DNA of 54,061 nucleotides from NCBI GenBank assembly GCA_913050115.1, contig CAJWZU010000016.1, positions 1 to 54,061 of the forward strand, written 5' to 3'. Of the stretch, positions 39,565-47,722 are shown piece by piece (position 1 is the first letter of the stretch; each line of letters begins with the position of its first letter). Below the pieces are notes generated by a model. It was not told the origin of the DNA. It saw only the letters and a program-made list of their open reading frames with translations, and ran no database searches. The DNA is from an uncultured Cellvibrionales bacterium. GTDB taxonomy: Bacteria; Pseudomonadota; Gammaproteobacteria; Pseudomonadales; Cellvibrionaceae. The position numbers and the translations under genes are program-made.

Positions 39565-41289
39565 GTGACTAACTCGGCTACCGATATAGATTTTGTAAAT
39601 TTAGCTTCGCTCAATTTAGTTCACGATGAGCTTTTGGTTACGATTGAACAGTCAGCCGTTAAGCTGGAACAGTTCTCTGCCGATCTTGGCAATGATGCCC
39701 TGTTACAAGTATGCATTGATGGTATCAAGCAAGTGGGCGGCACCTTAAAACTGGTGCAACTAGTGGGTGCAGATTTATTGGCTTATGAGTTGCTGGCACT
39801 AATTAATGAAATTACACCTGGCGAGTCCGAGGTAATTAGCCAGCAGCTGACATCGCTGACCAACGCGTATTTTTTATTGCCCCGATATATAGAGTACACA
39901 TTACAGACGGGACACGGGATGCCTGTGTTGTTGTTGGATAGCATCAATGAGCTGCGACATGCCCGCAACGTTTCTGCCCTGTCCTCGGCCCATTTTTTTA
40001 GTTTTGATGAGGATGCGCAGCGTCCGGATAAGGGACAGAATAGTTCGGTACTTGCTGAGGACTTCAGTGCTTTCGTACGGCGTTTTCGACATATGTACCA
40101 AGTGGCACTGCTAAATGTATTCAAAGGCAAGCAAGTAAAGCCATCCTTGGCCATGATGCACCGCGCTATTGCGCGGCTCAGTAAGGTCTGCGGCGCTGGG
40201 CCAATTAGCCGGCAGTGGTGGGTTGCTTCGGTGGCGCTAGAAGTCGTAATCGATACTAATATGCAACTGAGTAAACCGAGAAAAATGTTACTCGGGGCGC
40301 TGGATCGTCAAATTAAAAAGCTCCAAGTAGCCGGGCTTAATGGCTTGGATACTGCTGCAGACGGTGAATTGCTAAAAGAATTAGTTTACTTAGTCGCGCT
40401 ATCAGGTAGTGATGCTCCGGCGGTTGATGAGTTATTAAGGGTGTTTAAGGCGGATAAGCTCAATTACAACGATGTTGAGTTGCGCCGCGAGATGGAAACG
40501 CTCAGAGGGCCGAGTGTCAACACTCTTAGTGCTATGGCTTCGGTGCTTGCGGATGAGCTGCGTGAAGTTAAAGGTTTTCTCGAGCATGCGTCACTTGGGG
40601 GCATGTTACAGGCCTCGGACTGCCAAGGGCTTGTAGAAACGTTGCGGCGAGTCGCTGAGATATTGGCGTTAGTAGGGCTGACTTCTGCCGCCGGTAGCCT
40701 TAAGCCTGAAATTGCCAAGATCGAGATGTGGGGCGACGGTTCTGGCGCCCCCGATGCTAAAGATATGATGGATGTTGCCGATGTTTTACTCTATGTTGAG
40801 AGCTCGTTGTCGAGTATCGATAAACTTAATTTATCCGATGAAAAACTGACTGAAATTAACAATCTCAGTCGCGGTGAAGTTATGGCAAACTCTCAATTAG
40901 TTGAGGCGCAAGTTGTTGTTTTTGAAGAAGCAGAGGCGGGGTTGGCCTTGGTCAAGCGTGCTTTAAGCTCTTTCTCTGAAACAGATTATGATCGCGTGCA
41001 CATCAATAATGTAGCCGCCACGCTTACGGCGGTTCGTGGTGGCATGAGTGTGTTGAATTTACAGCGCGCCGCTAATGTTATCAGCAGTAGCGTTGATTTT
41101 ATTGAACAGTGCTTGTTGCAAAATAATCAACCCGCTGAACTGCAGCAGCTGCTCGAGACTTTTGCTGATGCGGTGATCAGTATTGAATATTATTTGGATG
41201 CGGCAAAGTCCGATGTGTCTACTGATGAGTCGGTGCTTGAAATTGCCGAGGAAAGTCTTTCGGCACTTGGCTTTGCGGTTAGCCGCTAA
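39565..41289 (+). CDS. fimL: FimL-like type IV pilus/twitching motility regulator
   Basis: The 574-residue cytoplasmic protein is helical and resembles FimL of Pseudomonas, which is related to the N-terminal region of the ChpA histidine kinase and links the Pil-Chp pathway to cAMP production and twitching. Recognisable are LVHDELLVTIEQSA near the start and PVLLLDSINELRHAR with the downstream HFFSFDED. The phosphorylatable His of HPt domains is not evident, as in FimL. The gene lies close to rnhA-dnaQ, as in Pseudomonas, which supports the call. No pilus genes are in the window. Confidence 0.75.
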   Translation: MTNSATDIDFVNLASLNLVHDELLVTIEQSAVKLEQFSADLGNDALLQVCIDGIKQVGGTLKLVQLVGADLLAYELLALINEITPGESEVISQQLTSLTNAYFLLPRYIEYTLQTGHGMPVLLLDSINELRHARNVSALSSAHFFSFDEDAQRPDKGQNSSVLAEDFSAFVRRFRHMYQVALLNVFKGKQVKPSLAMMHRAIARLSKVCGAGPISRQWWVASVALEVVIDTNMQLSKPRKMLLGALDRQIKKLQVAGLNGLDTAADGELLKELVYLVALSGSDAPAVDELLRVFKADKLNYNDVELRREMETLRGPSVNTLSAMASVLADELREVKGFLEHASLGGMLQASDCQGLVETLRRVAEILALVGLTSAAGSLKPEIAKIEMWGDGSGAPDAKDMMDVADVLLYVESSLSSIDKLNLSDEKLTEINNLSRGEVMANSQLVEAQVVVFEEAEAGLALVKRALSSFSETDYDRVHINNVAATLTAVRGGMSVLNLQRAANVISSSVDFIEQCLLQNNQPAELQQLLETFADAVISIEYYLDAAKSDVSTDESVLEIAEESLSALGFAVSR

Positions 41290-41363
41290 TCTTTATTGCG
41301 CTATATTGCCCCGTCCTTGCCCCGTCGCCTGCAACGGGGTAGTCTCGCACTTGATCCTCTTCA

Positions 41364-42035
41364 ATGTTAAGAATTTTGCTTATGTTCTATGAAGGCTTGG
41401 CTGTCATCGTGACGGCAATTGGTGCCTTAATGTTTTTTTATGCTCTAAAGTTGCTGGCTCGTACAGGCTGGTTTGTAGGGTGGTTGCGAGGCATGCTGGG
41501 GTTGAGCTTGGTCGTTAGCGGTGTCGTTATGGGAGCCGCGGCATTTGATTTGCTCAGCTTTAAGCAAGTGGTGATTAGAAAATCTATTGCCACTTTGAGT
41601 TTTGAAGAGCTCGCCCCCCAGATTTATCGCGCGGTATTGGTCGATAGTCAGGGTCGCGAAGAACGCTTCGATTTAAAAGGCGATCAATGGCAGCTGGATG
41701 CTAGAATTTTACGTTGGCCCACTTTTTTGTCTTCTTTGGGAGCCAGCCCTGGTTATCGTCTGGATCGTATTAGTGGCCGTTATTACTCATTAGATAAAGA
41801 ACGTAATGCCGAGCGTACGCTCTATTCATTATCTGAGTCTCAATACGGTGTTGATGTTTGGCAATTGTTGCAGCAGACGCAGTCCAACGTAACCTTTGTT
41901 GATGCGCGCTACGGCAGTGCGACTTATTTACCGATGGCCGATGGCGCGCTCTATGAAGTGTTGCTGTCGAAAACAGGGCTGCTTGCGAAGCCATTGAACG
42001 AGCGGGCACAATCCGCAGTGGCCCGCTGGCAGTAA
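41364..42035 (+). CDS. Membrane protein of unknown function
   Basis: The 223-residue product has two N-terminal membrane spans (about residues 9-32 and 39-62) and a C-terminal domain of about 155 residues that contains no motif I recognise. Homologues are often labelled multidrug or cation efflux protein, but it is far too small to be a pump. A second in-frame ATG at 41382 is an equally good start; neither has a clear ribosome site. It lies between fimL and sohB. A GC-rich hairpin without a T tract (41320-41339) separates it from fimL. Confidence 0.7.
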   Translation: MLRILLMFYEGLAVIVTAIGALMFFYALKLLARTGWFVGWLRGMLGLSLVVSGVVMGAAAFDLLSFKQVVIRKSIATLSFEELAPQIYRAVLVDSQGREERFDLKGDQWQLDARILRWPTFLSSLGASPGYRLDRISGRYYSLDKERNAERTLYSLSESQYGVDVWQLLQQTQSNVTFVDARYGSATYLPMADGALYEVLLSKTGLLAKPLNERAQSAVARWQ

Positions 42036-42078
42036 CTTATATCTATATTGATTATTTAACATAACAGTGGAGTAAAGC

Positions 42079-43155
42079 TTGGAATTTTTAATGGAATACG
42101 GCCTGTTTTTGGCTAAAGTCGTCACTTGGGTTGTAGCGATTGGCGTTGTGATTGGTCTTATCGTTAGCGCCGGCCAAAGTGGTAAGAAATCTGTCAAAGG
42201 GCATATTGAGGTGACTAAACTCAATGATCGTTTTGATGAAATGAAAGATTTTCTTAAAGCCTGCGTGCTCGATGATGATGCTCTAAAACAAGAACATAAA
42301 ACCGAAAAAAAGCGTTTAAAGCAGGAGAAAAGCGAGCAGAAAAAAGCGGCTAAGCGGAAAGCGAAAGAGGGCGCCGATGAGACCGAATCGGCAGCCCATA
42401 AAAAGCGCTTATTTGTTATTAATTTTCACGGTGATATCAAAGCCTCCGCGGCCGAGCATATGAAAGAAGAAATTACTGCAATTTTAAGTCTGGCCAGCAG
42501 TAGTGATGAGGTGGTGGTTAAGCTTGAGAGTGGTGGCGGTATGGTACACAGCTACGGCTTTGCTTCTAGCCAGTTGGCGCGTATCACTGCAGCCCAGATT
42601 CCATTGACGGTATGTGTTGACAAAGTCGCCGCTAGTGGCGGTTACATGATGGCCTGTGTTGCCGATAAAATCATTGCCGCGCCCTTTGCTGTGCTTGGTT
42701 CTATTGGTGTTGTGGCACAAATTCCCAATTTTCACCGCCTGTTAAAAAAGCACGATGTTGATATCGAGATGATCACTGCCGGCGAATACAAGCGAACTCT
42801 TACCATGCTGGGTGAAAATACCGAACATGGCCGCGAAAAATTTGTTGAAGATATCGAAGATACACACGAGTTGTTCAAGGAATTTGTAAGCTCGCAGCGT
42901 GAGCAGATCGATATCGTAGAGATTGCCACTGGCGAAGTATGGTTTGGTCTGCGTGCGCTTGAGGTTAAGTTAGTCGATGAACTGCAAACCAGTGACGACT
43001 ACTTGTGGCAGCAGGCGGCTAACAGCGATGTTTATGAAGTTGAATATGTGCTGAAAAAGTCTCTCTCGCAAAAATTCGGATTTGCCGCGCAAGAAGCCAC
43101 CGATAATTTACTGGTGCGCTGGTGGGGCCGGTTAAGCAATGCTAGGTTTTTCTGA
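42079..43155 (+). CDS. sohB: Inner-membrane serine peptidase SohB (family S49)
   Basis: The 358-residue product has an N-terminal membrane span, a charged linker rich in Lys, and the S49 protease domain: catalytic Ser in [10 protein letters not shown] and Lys in AGEYKRTLT. It cleaves peptides at the periplasmic side. I take TTG 42079 as the start because GGAG lies six bases upstream and the N-terminus [14 protein letters not shown] then aligns with E. coli SohB; the ATG at 42091 is too far from the site. It overlaps msrA by one base. Confidence 0.92.
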   Translation: MEFLMEYGLFLAKVVTWVVAIGVVIGLIVSAGQSGKKSVKGHIEVTKLNDRFDEMKDFLKACVLDDDALKQEHKTEKKRLKQEKSEQKKAAKRKAKEGADETESAAHKKRLFVINFHGDIKASAAEHMKEEITAILSLASSSDEVVVKLESGGGMVHSYGFASSQLARITAAQIPLTVCVDKVAASGGYMMACVADKIIAAPFAVLGSIGVVAQIPNFHRLLKKHDVDIEMITAGEYKRTLTMLGENTEHGREKFVEDIEDTHELFKEFVSSQREQIDIVEIATGEVWFGLRALEVKLVDELQTSDDYLWQQAANSDVYEVEYVLKKSLSQKFGFAAQEATDNLLVRWWGRLSNARFF

Positions 43156-43775
43156 TGTTGGATAAATCTACCCTAGTGTCACCGCAACGTGCACTGCCCG
43201 GTCGTAGTGACATAATGCCTGTTAATAGCGCCCACTTTGTTAATGGCCACTGTCTGCAGCCGCCTTTTCCGGGGAATCTTCAATCTGTTGTGTTCGGCCT
43301 TGGCTGTTTTTGGGGCGCTGAGCGAAAGTTTTGGCTGCAACAGGGCGTGTATTCAACGGCAGTGGGCTACAGTGCTGGCTTTACCCCCAACCCTAGTTAT
43401 GAAGAAGTTTGCTCTGGACTCACTGGCCACAATGAAGTGGTGTTAGTAGTGTTTGATCCCGAACGCATCAGCCTGCAGTCGCTGCTGGAAATTTTCTGGC
43501 AATCTCACAACCCTACTCAAGGCATGCGTCAGGGGAACGACAGTGGCACTCAGTACCGGTCCGGAATATACACCGCAAATGATGTGCAGTTACAGCAGGC
43601 ATTATCGAGTCGTGACCATTATCAGTCGCGCCTAAATAAAAACGCTATGGGTGCCATCAGCACCGAAATTCAGTTGGCGAGTGCATTTTATTACGCTGAG
43701 CATTATCACCAGCAATATTTGGCTAAAAACCCGGCTGGCTACTGTGGTTTGGGCGGCCTAAATATCGATTATTAA
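43155..43775 (+). CDS. msrA: Peptide methionine sulfoxide reductase MsrA
   Basis: The 206-residue product is the class A enzyme that repairs methionine-S-sulfoxide. The catalytic Cys51 lies in LGCFWGAE, the same position as in E. coli, and recycling cysteine is in GYCGLGG near the C-terminus. The ATG overlaps the sohB stop (TGATG), so translation is coupled. Length is typical. Confidence 0.95.
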   Translation: MLDKSTLVSPQRALPGRSDIMPVNSAHFVNGHCLQPPFPGNLQSVVFGLGCFWGAERKFWLQQGVYSTAVGYSAGFTPNPSYEEVCSGLTGHNEVVLVVFDPERISLQSLLEIFWQSHNPTQGMRQGNDSGTQYRSGIYTANDVQLQQALSSRDHYQSRLNKNAMGAISTEIQLASAFYYAEHYHQQYLAKNPAGYCGLGGLNIDY

Positions 43776-43787
43776 TTCGAGTTTTCT

Positions 43788-44528
43788 ATGATTATCCAAA
43801 ATCACATTGAAGATCTATCCACAGCATCGGGCATGATGCGTACCACTGTGTATCGACCTATGGCGAATGGATGCTACCCCGCGGTCATTTTTTATTCAGA
43901 AATTTTTCAGCTAACAGCACCGATTGTCCGTACCGCAAGCATCCTCGCAGGCCATGGATTTACGGTGTTGGTACCTGAGGTGTTTCATGAGCTGAATCCA
44001 GTTGGCACGGTGCTAGGTTATGATGACGTCGGTAAAAATAAGGGCAATGCCGACAAGTGGGCAAAACCGCTAGAAAGTCATGACACCGATACCGAAGCGT
44101 TGATCGCTTTTGCCAAAGCTCAGCGTTACTGTAACGGTTCAGTCGGTGCTATGGGCGTTTGCATTGGTGGCCACCTAGCATATCGTGCCGCTCTCAACCC
44201 TGACATTAAAGCCGCGGTATGCTTGTATGCCACGGATATTCATTCAGGAGATTTGCCCTCAAAACCCGGCAACGACTCGCTTGCCCGCACTAAAGATATT
44301 CAGGGTGAGTTGATGATGGTATGGGGTAAACAGGACCCGCATATTCCTATCGCCGGTCGTCAGCTGGTGCATCAAAATCTGCTCGACAGCTCGGTGGATT
44401 TCAGTTGGCAGGAATTTAACGCCTCACACGCGTTTATGCGCGACGAAGGCGATCGCTATGATCCTGAGCTGGCGCTGAGGGTTTATGCGCAGTCGGTGGC
44501 CTTTTTGAATCGCTTGCTAAAAAGTTGA
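43788..44528 (+). CDS. Dienelactone hydrolase family protein
   Basis: The 246-residue alpha/beta hydrolase has the DLH nucleophile elbow GVCIGG with cysteine, a probable acid in WGKQDPHIP and His in ASHAFMRDEG. Such enzymes cleave lactone or ester bonds; the true substrate is unknown, and no aromatic-catabolism genes are adjacent. It follows msrA after 12 bases and could be in its operon. Confidence 0.9.
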   Translation: MIIQNHIEDLSTASGMMRTTVYRPMANGCYPAVIFYSEIFQLTAPIVRTASILAGHGFTVLVPEVFHELNPVGTVLGYDDVGKNKGNADKWAKPLESHDTDTEALIAFAKAQRYCNGSVGAMGVCIGGHLAYRAALNPDIKAAVCLYATDIHSGDLPSKPGNDSLARTKDIQGELMMVWGKQDPHIPIAGRQLVHQNLLDSSVDFSWQEFNASHAFMRDEGDRYDPELALRVYAQSVAFLNRLLKS

Positions 44529-44536
44529 CAATTGTT

Positions 44537-44568
44537 TGCCCTTTTGCCCTTTTGCCCTTTTGCCCTTA
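44537..44568 (+). repeat. Four perfect TTGCCCTT octamers
   Basis: Four tandem copies of an 8-base unit begin 9 bases after the hydrolase stop. Such a short tandem repeat can gain or lose units by slippage; here it is outside any gene. Confidence 0.95.
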
Positions 44569-44679
44569 AGCAGAGGCAATAATATCGCCGGTGGCGTGAT
44601 ACAGATATTTGTGAATGCTGTCTCATGGCGTAATTAGCAGGCAGTTTGAGTCTGTTTTTTGTTTTCAGTTCATTCAGAC

Positions 44680-44708
44680 TAAACACGGCGGTGCTCTAAC
44701 GTTATAAT
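44680..44708 (+). promoter_or_regulatory. Possible sigma-70 promoter for the ccm operon
   Basis: TAAACA (44680-44685) and a perfect TATAAT (44703-44708) are 17 bases apart. This would start transcription near 44715, about 100 bases before ccmA. Confidence 0.45.
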
Positions 44709-44815
44709 TAGTCGCAGTAAAACTCTCGGCGTTATTTTTCTGTACTATCCGCTTTGTATCGCGGTTAGGTATGCTTAGCCTTTAAGACTGCTTGCGTCGG
44801 ACTGACGCTCTGGGT

Positions 44816-45496
44816 GTGATTGCTTTGACCGACTCTCTAATAGATGTGATCGACCTCAGCTGCAAGCGAGACCAACGCTCGCTATTTGAAGGTTTAACTC
44901 ATACCTTTTGTCCCGGTGATATTGTTCAGATTGAAGGGCCTAATGGCAGTGGTAAAACCAGCTTGCTGCGGATTTTGACCGGTGTCTGTAGTGATTACCA
45001 AGGTGATATCTTGTGGCGTGGGCAGTCGTTTTCTACGGATCGCCTCGACTACCTCAATCATCTGCTCTATTTAGGACATCTGCCAGGAGTGAAAAAATCA
45101 CTGACACCACGTGAAAACTTACATTGGTGCAGTGGTATGAATAGTGGCCACCTGCAGATCCCTATTGTCGATGCGCTGGAAGAAGTCGGTTTGGCGGGTT
45201 TTGAAGATACCCCCTGCCACCACTTGTCGGCCGGTCAGTTGCGGCGAGTAGCATTGGCGCGATTGTATCTGACACCTACGCCGGTATGGATTTTGGATGA
45301 GCCTTTTACCGCTATCGACAAGTCCGGCGTCGGTAAGCTTGAAACACTGTTGTGCGAACACGCCGCAGGTGGTGGTTGCGTCATTATGACTACCCATCAA
45401 GAATTGTCATTAGAGGGCGTCGACAAAATCAATTTACGAGATTACCAGCCGAAATTGGTACAGTGGCAACAGGAGGAGTGGGGGATTGATGTCTAA
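44816..45496 (+). CDS. ccmA: Heme exporter ATP-binding protein CcmA
   Basis: The product is an ABC ATPase with Walker A GPNGSGKT, signature LSAGQLRRVALARL and Walker B WILDEPFTA. With CcmB it drives heme chaperone release in cytochrome c maturation. There is no ATG at the start of the frame: GTG 44816, TTG 44825 and TTG 44792 are candidates; I chose GTG 44816, giving 226 residues, without a strong ribosome site to decide. It ends inside ccmB. Confidence 0.9.
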   Translation: MIALTDSLIDVIDLSCKRDQRSLFEGLTHTFCPGDIVQIEGPNGSGKTSLLRILTGVCSDYQGDILWRGQSFSTDRLDYLNHLLYLGHLPGVKKSLTPRENLHWCSGMNSGHLQIPIVDALEEVGLAGFEDTPCHHLSAGQLRRVALARLYLTPTPVWILDEPFTAIDKSGVGKLETLLCEHAAGGGCVIMTTHQELSLEGVDKINLRDYQPKLVQWQQEEWGIDV

Positions 45497-46196
45497 TACT
45501 AAGTTTTATCTACCGGCGCCCTCGGCGGCCGCAGGCTTTGTGGCTATGTTAAATCGCGATTTGCTGCTGTCGTATCGACATAAGGGTGAGCTTGCCAATC
45601 CGCTGATCTTTTTTTTAATGGTGATTACCATGGTGCCGCTGGGCATTAGTCCAGACCCTCAATTTTTGGCCTCGTTGGCACCGGGTATGATATGGGTTGT
45701 CGCCTTGCTGGCCAGTTTGTTGTCGATGGACGTTCTGTTTCGCAGTGATTTTGACGATGGCAGTTTGGAGCAGTTGTTGATTAGCCCGCAACCACTGTAC
45801 TTTATGGTGTTGGCAAAAGTTTTGGCTCACTGGATGGTGACAGGATTACCATTAACGTTGGCTGCACCTCTGCTTGGGGTTATGCTGGCTCTGCCTGAGG
45901 GCGGTTATATGCCTCTGTGCCTGACTTTATTGGTGGGCACTGCCAGTTTAAGTTTAATCGGTGCTGTGGGCGCTGCTTTAACCGTGGCGCTTCGCAAGGG
46001 TGGGTTGTTGTTGTCGCTGATTATTATGCCGCTTTATATTCCCATCCTTATTTTTGGCGCCAGTGCCGTTAGCAACGCTATTGATGGTTTTGCCATAATG
46101 GGCCAGTTGGCGATATTGGGTGCATTTGCGGCGGTGGCTATTGTTTTGGCACCTATTGCAGCAGCTGGCGCGCTGCGCGTGGCAATAAATGGTTAA
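45489..46196 (+). CDS. ccmB: Heme exporter permease CcmB
   Basis: The 235-residue inner-membrane protein has about six spans and starts with NRDLLLSYRHKGELANPLIFF, a typical CcmB N-terminus. It overlaps ccmA by 8 bases and has AGGAGG upstream of ATG 45489; the in-frame TTG three bases earlier is less likely. It works with CcmA, CcmC and CcmE. Confidence 0.94.
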   Translation: MSNTKFYLPAPSAAAGFVAMLNRDLLLSYRHKGELANPLIFFLMVITMVPLGISPDPQFLASLAPGMIWVVALLASLLSMDVLFRSDFDDGSLEQLLISPQPLYFMVLAKVLAHWMVTGLPLTLAAPLLGVMLALPEGGYMPLCLTLLVGTASLSLIGAVGAALTVALRKGGLLLSLIIMPLYIPILIFGASAVSNAIDGFAIMGQLAILGAFAAVAIVLAPIAAAGALRVAING

Positions 46197-46223
46197 TCTG
46201 GGAATACACTTGAGGAGTAATAA

Positions 46224-46988
46224 ATGAATTGGCAGTGGTTTCATCGCTTGGGTTCACCGCGTTGGTTTTATCAAAAAACGAGCGTCTTGCTGCCTTGGTT
46301 GACCTTTTTTACCTTGGCGATCCTTTTGGTTGGGTCTGTTTGGGGGTTAGCTTTTGCGCCTGCCGATTTTAAGCAGGGCAATAGTTATCGCATTATATTT
46401 TTACATGTTCCGGCGGCATTTTTGTCATTGGCCGGTTACTATGTGATGGCGATTGCCGGCGCGGTAGGGCTTATTTGGCGCATGAAATTAGCCTTTGTCG
46501 TGATGCGCTCGGCCGCGGTCATAGGCGCGGCGCTCACTTTCTTGGCTTTGATATCTGGCGCTATTTGGGGTAAACCCACTTGGGGCAGTTGGTGGGTATG
46601 GGATGCGCGCATCACCTCTATGTTGGTGTTGTTCTTTCTTTATTTAGGGGTGATTGCCTTGCAAGAAGCCTATCAGAGTGAAACCACAGCTAATAACACC
46701 AGTGCTATTTTAACTCTGGTGGGCACGGTGAATATTCCCATCATTTACAAGTCGGTTGACTGGTGGTTCACCTTGCACCAGCCAGCGACTTTAAAATTGA
46801 CGCAGGCATCCACTATCCATCCATCTATGCTTTATCCACTTTTGACAATGGTGGTAGGTTTTTACTTATTTTATGCTTTAGCGCTCATTCTTTATACGCG
46901 CGCCGAAATTCTTAAACGTGAGTGTCGTACTAAGTGGGTGGCTGAATTGTGTGGTGTCGACGTAAATAACAAGATATCGAGGGCTTGA
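46224..46988 (+). CDS. ccmC: Heme lyase/handling protein CcmC
   Basis: The 254-residue six-span protein has the tryptophan-rich WWD segment (WGKPTWGSWWVWDARITS) between conserved periplasmic histidines, and loads heme on CcmE. GAGGAG precedes its ATG. It lies 27 bases after ccmB and one base before ccmD. Confidence 0.96.
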   Translation: MNWQWFHRLGSPRWFYQKTSVLLPWLTFFTLAILLVGSVWGLAFAPADFKQGNSYRIIFLHVPAAFLSLAGYYVMAIAGAVGLIWRMKLAFVVMRSAAVIGAALTFLALISGAIWGKPTWGSWWVWDARITSMLVLFFLYLGVIALQEAYQSETTANNTSAILTLVGTVNIPIIYKSVDWWFTLHQPATLKLTQASTIHPSMLYPLLTMVVGFYLFYALALILYTRAEILKRECRTKWVAELCGVDVNNKISRA

Positions 46989-46989
46989 G

Positions 46990-47196
46990 GTGAAGTTTCA
47001 ATTTCAGTCGCTGGCCGACTTAGTCGCTATGAGTGGACACGGACCTTATGTCTGGGCGTGTTACGGTATAGGGCTGTTGGTGGTTGCTTACCTATTAATA
47101 ACCCCTGTGCGCCAGAAGTCTAAGTTTATACGTCAGTTAAGGCGTCAATATGCCCATCAAGCGGCCGCTAACGGCCGTGTCGACAGCGCGCCCTAA
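46990..47196 (+). CDS. ccmD: Heme exporter protein CcmD
   Basis: The 68-residue product has one membrane span (ACYGIGLLVVAYLLITPV) and a basic cytoplasmic tail, as expected for CcmD, which helps release holo-CcmE from CcmABC. It starts with GTG one base after the ccmC stop. The product is short but its position and features are clear. Confidence 0.9.
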   Translation: MKFQFQSLADLVAMSGHGPYVWACYGIGLLVVAYLLITPVRQKSKFIRQLRRQYAHQAAANGRVDSAP

Positions 47197-47224
47197 GTAG
47201 TATTTTTTTTAGCTAGAGGTATTT

Positions 47225-47722
47225 ATGCACCCAAAAAGAAAGCAGCGCCTTTTTTTGGTTTTGTTTGTTGTTGTGTTTGCCAGTGTGGCTATTGGTTTAA
47301 TGTTGTTTGCCTTGCGTGAAAATATTAATTTATTTTATCCGCCCAGTAAAATAGTCAGTGGCGACGTGCCACTGAATACGACCATTCGTGCTGGTGGCTG
47401 TGTAGTGCCCGGCAGTGTGCAGCGCTCTAAAACTAATCTCGATGTCGCTTTTATGATTACCGACGGTAACGCCGAGGTAGAAGTACTGTACAACGGTATA
47501 CTACCGGACTTATTTTCTGAGGGTGAGGCAGCGGTGGTTAGTGGCAAGGTGAATGAACGCCGTGTAATTGAGGCCACTCAGGTGTTGGCCAAGCACGATG
47601 AAAGTTACATGCCGCCGGAGGTCGCTGAAGCCGTCTCTGATGCAGAGCCTGGTGCTACTGAGGCCGATGAACAAGGTAAAGATCATCAAGCGAGTTGTGA
47701 GGGTATGAATTATGAAAGCTGA
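47225..47722 (+). CDS. ccmE: Cytochrome c-type biogenesis heme chaperone CcmE
   Basis: The 165-residue product has an N-terminal membrane anchor and the OB-fold with the heme-binding motif LAKHDESYMPPE, whose His binds heme covalently. A variable acidic tail follows. It carries heme from CcmC to the CcmF lyase. Its end overlaps the ccmF start by 11 bases. Confidence 0.96.
   Translation: MHPKRKQRLFLVLFVVVFASVAIGLMLFALRENINLFYPPSKIVSGDVPLNTTIRAGGCVVPGSVQRSKTNLDVAFMITDGNAEVEVLYNGILPDLFSEGEAAVVSGKVNERRVIEATQVLAKHDESYMPPEVAEAVSDAEPGATEADEQGKDHQASCEGMNYES

Noticed and set aside
41320-41339. Terminator after fimL
   Set aside because: ACGGGG/CCCCGT makes a stem, but no T tract follows.
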